Assembly (NCBI GenBank): GCA_003342895.1
Contig: PTFA01000407.1
Span: forward strand, 93,386-157,385
Source of the DNA: Casuarius casuarius
Lineage: Eukaryota; Chordata; Aves; Casuariiformes; Casuariidae
DNA: 64,000 nt
Reading direction: 5' to 3'
Under the pieces are notes generated by a model. It was given only the letters and a program-made list of their open reading frames with translations. It was not told where the DNA came from and did no database searches. Positions 60,690 to 64,000 of the stretch are shown here, piece after piece; position 1 is the first letter of the stretch, and the number at the start of each line of letters is the position of its first letter. Both the position numbers and the translations under genes were made by a program.

Positions 60690-60822
60690 GAAAAATTTGG
60701 CTGAATATCCGGGGAAAACTTCCTAATGGTGAGATCTGCTAGAATGTATTGCTGTCTCTCCATGAGATTGGTGGCAGTTCCATTAACGTGCATTAAAACC
60801 ATACTGGAGAGGTGTAAGATCA
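60690..60822 (+). repeat. LINE (CR1/L2-type) 3' end remnant
   Basis: GGGGAAAACTTCCTAATGGTGAGATCTGCTAGAATGTATTGCTG..GAGATTGGTGGCAGTTCC..GTGCATTAAAACCATACTGGAGAGG follows the order of the CR1/L2 3' region ('AAACTTCCTAACAGTRAGG..CAATGGAATAGGCTGCC..GAGGTGGTGGAATCTCC..TTTAAAACCAGACTGGAC'). It is diverged and truncated. I recognise no ORF2 residues. Subfamily is not assigned. Confidence 0.6.
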
Positions 60823-62780
60823 TAGACTGCAGAGAACAATCCTGAAGCAGGAAGGGTTTTCCCAGCCAGTTTTGCTACCTCCTGGCAAGCTGGGAGGCAC
60901 GCGCTGGCCACATCCCGAGAACACGCGCTGCCTTCATGGCCCAGATCTGCGGCAGGGGTTTGCAACTGCTCCCCGAGGCCATGTCCAGACTGTGAGACCC
61001 AGAGGGGCTTCCTAAGTCCTGGGTCCCGATGTGCTCCTTGGCTTCTCCTGCATCACACTGTCTGCTATGTTTCCATAAGAAAGAAAACAAACTGTCTAGG
61101 TTAGAAGGAAGTCAGAGCACTCTACAAACCCCTGAGCTGGTAGTGGGGAGCCTGGGACCGTGAGGCTTGCTGGAGAGCACACCTCTCCCACCATTTGGAC
61201 ACAGACAGGAGAACCTTGAGAGATACCTGTTCATCCATCCATAGGAACACGACATCCCAGAGATCATAATATGACAATATACCTTGTAACATCACTTTGG
61301 CACAACACGTTTCAAATGCATCCATCAATTCTGTTGCCATTATCCCATCCTTCGCTTCTTAAAAAAATGACTATCATCTAATTCATTTTTTTCTAGAAGA
61401 ATGGTTGAAAGCAGATTGTGAGGAGAAGCCTGTTCTTGATAAGGCACAGATCAGACATACAGGAGAATGAGGGTTTTGGTTTAAAGTACACTGTTCACTC
61501 TAATGTTTATGAAGATAATAGTCCAAGTAGAAACAAACACTGTCTTTCATGCACTTCGAGAGAAATAGTTTAACTGCAGGACTGGCCAGAAAAAAGTCAT
61601 CCCCCCACACCTGTCATGAAAAATATCTCGCATATTTAAGAAAAGAAAACAATTTTCTCTGAAGTTGTTCCTGAGACCAACTACTTTTTATTAAAAAAGA
61701 ACTCCTGTCAGTCCCTGAAAGGTGGAAACATTATTTTCAGCCACAAAACCCAACATATTAATCTCAAAAGCCAAGTAGACTGCTACATATTTTCATTGCT
61801 TGGTAGGAGAGGCAGGCTTTTTTTTCAGGTTCTTGAAATCCATCTGCCATGAAAACACAATTTGTAAAAAAATGAAATTTTCTTCTAAGAAAAATTCAAA
61901 GAAACTTTCCCATCAGCCTCACTCAATTACCAGTGACATAAAACCTGTAAAACTTGGCTCAGAAATGGCTCAATTTCACAGCTGCTCCCCTGAATCTGAG
62001 AGCAGAGACACCAAGGAGAAGACTTGCCTGTTTTGGGCTGTCCCTTAAGAAGAGACTAGCAGACACTTATGTAGTGATGGGGACTGCACATGGGAGAAAA
62101 GGCCTAGTGCGGACCCCCCACTGGTCACGCAGACGTGAAATCATTTTCTCCATGGCAGGAGGCACAGGCTACAATTTGTCACATAATGAGTAGCCAGAGG
62201 CTGATACGAAAGACAAATTCTCCTAGTGAAATCCTTGGAGAATATCCCAATATGACTCCTAGGCTGGGAAATTGCTGGAGAAGATGGCAAGCAAAATGTA
62301 GCCATCTCATGAGGATGCTGCCTCCGGATTTTCGTTTGTGCTTTTCTTTTGCTGCACTTTTCATAACGCCCTCCGGCTCGTACCATTGAAATGAAACTTA
62401 TTGATTGAAATTCTGATCCCATTGATTAGACACAAAGGATTTACATGGCTATGAAAGAACAGGAATTGCAATCGGTCACGTCTCCACTTATTCCAACCAC
62501 AGACGTGTGATAGACTTGCTTTTCCATGTACATATCATCCCATTCCTACGAGCTTCCAGATACAAGTTACCTCAGATTCAGATTTACAGTACCTATTAGC
62601 TCACAAATGTGCAGTAAATGTTACTGCTCCCTGAATACATTATTTAGGAGTTACCTTTTGCTTTTTTTTGCCTACTTCTACCTTCCATCTCTTTTTTACC
62701 CCATTAACCACATGCCGTAATTTTTTCCCTTCCTTTCAGAAGTGTGGAGGGAAAATGGAAAAAAGAAAAGGAAACAGATT
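60823..62780. other. AT-leaning intergenic DNA, no gene seen
   Basis: AT-leaning, stop-dense DNA with frames under 95 codons. Nothing else is recognised. Confidence 0.5.
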
Positions 62781-62870
62781 CTGGAAGGAAAGTGTGATGG
62801 GAAACAGTGCTGGGAGATGACATTTGCCTGGAAGGAAAGTGCCAGGGAAGCTGTGCTTAACATACTGGAA
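62781..62870. repeat. Imperfect 47-base tandem duplication
   Basis: CTGGAAGGAAAGTG occurs at 62781-62794 and 62828-62841, each followed by a GGGAA..GTGCT-like word. The two units form a diverged tandem pair. Confidence 0.6.
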
Positions 62871-63519
62871 GTGCTATTAGAAATGGTATTTCTACCCTAA
62901 AGGAAGGGTTGCAGACACAGCAGCCGCAGAACTCAAGACAGCAGGACGTAAGAAAAGCTCAGAAGAGGCAGTGAGCGGAGGCCACAAGTGGAAAATCAGC
63001 ACTGCGTGAGCGTACGTCTCTACCACCCAGAATAAGAAACAGCAACCCACTCCCTCCCTGAGCCGCTGCGAGACAGCGCGGGGTAACCCGGACCCGGGAC
63101 TCCTTCACTGACCAGAGCAATGCTCCTGCTAAGCCTCCTGTATCCTTTTATCGGGGGTGGGGGGGGAGAGAGAAGTGCATTTCAAGGGGCAAAATCATCT
63201 GCAGTCGCATTCACATGCTATCTCATAACCACCAACCCCTCCTTCGCAGATTTCCTATTATGTATATTTATGTCTATTCGTATCAGGCAATAGTCCTTTA
63301 TTTTGTTCATCTGTACGTTTGATGCCTTTTAGCTTGCTGCCCTCATCACGTCATTCTCTTCTAATTTTTTTATAGTCAGACTGTCACGCATCAATCAACG
63401 TTACGGATTGAAGCTGAATGTATCACGACTCGTCGAGGGCACTGGAGAAGCATTTTAAAGCAAGTCTTACTGATTTTCACCACTGACATTTTCTGTTCCC
63501 TGTATTACGAAACGGTAAA
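62871..63519. other. Spacer before right-edge island
   Basis: Mixed DNA with a G-rich run at 63153-63166 (GGGGGTGGGGGGGG) and AT-rich DNA at 63240-63400. No gene is recognised. Confidence 0.5.
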
Positions 63520-64000
63520 ACCAGCCAGGAAAGCTGCAGGATTTTCACCTGCTAGAATTCCTACATAACTGCGGGATGTAGCGGGACGGCTACGAAACCA
63601 CGGCAGGTTACGCGGTCGGGGGGACCTTTGACGGCACTGCAGCGCGGAAGGAAAGAAACCAAACCAGCTGTTGACCAGGCTGACGCCAACACACCCAAAA
63701 TGGTGGTGACGCTGGTGGCTCCCACCGAGCACGCGACGACCCGCTCGACGAGTGCCGCCCGAAACGCTTTAAGGGGTCAGGCCGCTTCGGGGGGGCTCCC
63801 CGCAGAGCCGCGCCGCCGGGCAGGGCCGGCGCGGGGGCCGGAGGGGCCGCAAGGGCCCCCCGAACCGCGCCCCGTGGCCTGAGGCCGGGGCGGTGAGTGG
63901 GGAGGGGGCCTAGGCAGGGCCCAGCAGCGCTGCGGCCCGGGGGGCGGCGAGGAGCCCGGGCTGCCGCCTCTCGCCAGCCCCGGGGAAGGCGGCGGGACGG
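63520..64000 (+). promoter_or_regulatory. CpG island, candidate promoter and first exon
   Basis: The densest CpG at the right edge: about eleven CpG in the 60 bases from 63781. CGGAAG (ETS-type) is at 63645-63650 and TGACGCCA (CRE-like) at 63681-63688. A GTGAGT splice donor in the context GGGGCG/GTGAGT is at 63893-63898. Together these fit a housekeeping-type promoter with a first exon ending at about 63892 and an intron running off the window. The TSS is not determined. A minus-strand promoter is also possible. Confidence 0.55.
63700..63882 (+). CDS. Short ATG frame in candidate first exon, possible uORF
   Basis: An ATG with a strong context (A at -3, G at +4) at 63700 opens a 60-codon frame that stops at about 63880-63882, ten bases before the candidate donor. 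The product begins MVVTLVAPTEHATTRST and becomes G/P/A/R-rich, as CpG-island DNA gives. It matches no family I know. If the exon is real this is more likely an upstream ORF or 5'UTR than the main protein. Confidence 0.2.
   Translation: MVVTLVAPTEHATTRSTSAARNALRGQAASGGLPAEPRRRAGPARGPEGPQGPPEPRPVA

Noticed and set aside
63628..63699. Extension of the right-edge frame upstream of the ATG
   Set aside because: It begins on TTG, not ATG; only the ATG at 63700 has a good context.
1..64000. Protein-coding genes, tRNA, rRNA, known microRNA, CRISPR, phage or plasmid features
   Set aside because: None recognised on reading both strands; composition and repeats point to vertebrate intergenic DNA.
1..64000. 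Young CR1 copies with the bird-typical 8-base tail repeat
   Set aside because: Searched for the ATTCTATG-type tail on both strands and found none.

Overview
The window looks like nuclear chromosomal DNA of an amniote, most likely a bird. It has no dense coding, no operons, no tRNA or rRNA genes and no CRISPR. It has many short CpG-dense blocks, AT-rich blocks rich in homeodomain, POU and MEF2 words, few transposable elements, and highly decayed copies of repeat families typical of sauropsids. I saw no Alu, B1, or recognisable L1. A crocodilian or turtle is not excluded, but the low repeat load favours a bird. The assignment is an inference from composition and remembered repeat families; I could not run a search.

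Layout. (1) 1-1500: flank with a candidate RE1/NRSF silencer site and an (ATGT)n/(AT)n microsatellite. (2) 1500-16500: a CpG-rich domain of many separate islands, interrupted by AT-rich blocks at 12560-12930 and 14590-15110 that look like conserved non-coding elements. (3) 16500-36500: a mostly CpG-poor interval without recognisable genes, holding one MIR-like repeat near 34.1 kb and small tandem duplications. (4) 36500-47400: a second CpG-rich domain with FOX, GATA and homeodomain site clusters between islands. (5) 47400-63500: CpG-poor DNA with a MEF2/AP-1/octamer cluster at 52.3 kb, a stop-poor minus-strand stretch at 48.5-50.0 kb, and three ancient repeats (53.0, 57.8-58.0 and 60.7-60.8 kb). 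(6) 63520-64000: a dense CpG island with a consensus splice donor on the + strand, the best candidate for a promoter and first exon. That gene would continue beyond the right edge.

No protein-coding gene can be supported inside the window. The long open frames (up to about 345 codons) lie mainly in CpG islands, where stop codons are rare, and show no recognisable domain. The overall picture is a regulatory, gene-poor landscape of the kind found around developmental transcription-factor genes, but the target gene is not in the window and I do not name it. I found no convincing undescribed system. The most useful leads are the candidate RE1, the POU-type palindrome, the MEF2/AP-1/octamer cluster, the two-domain CpG architecture and the right-edge promoter.
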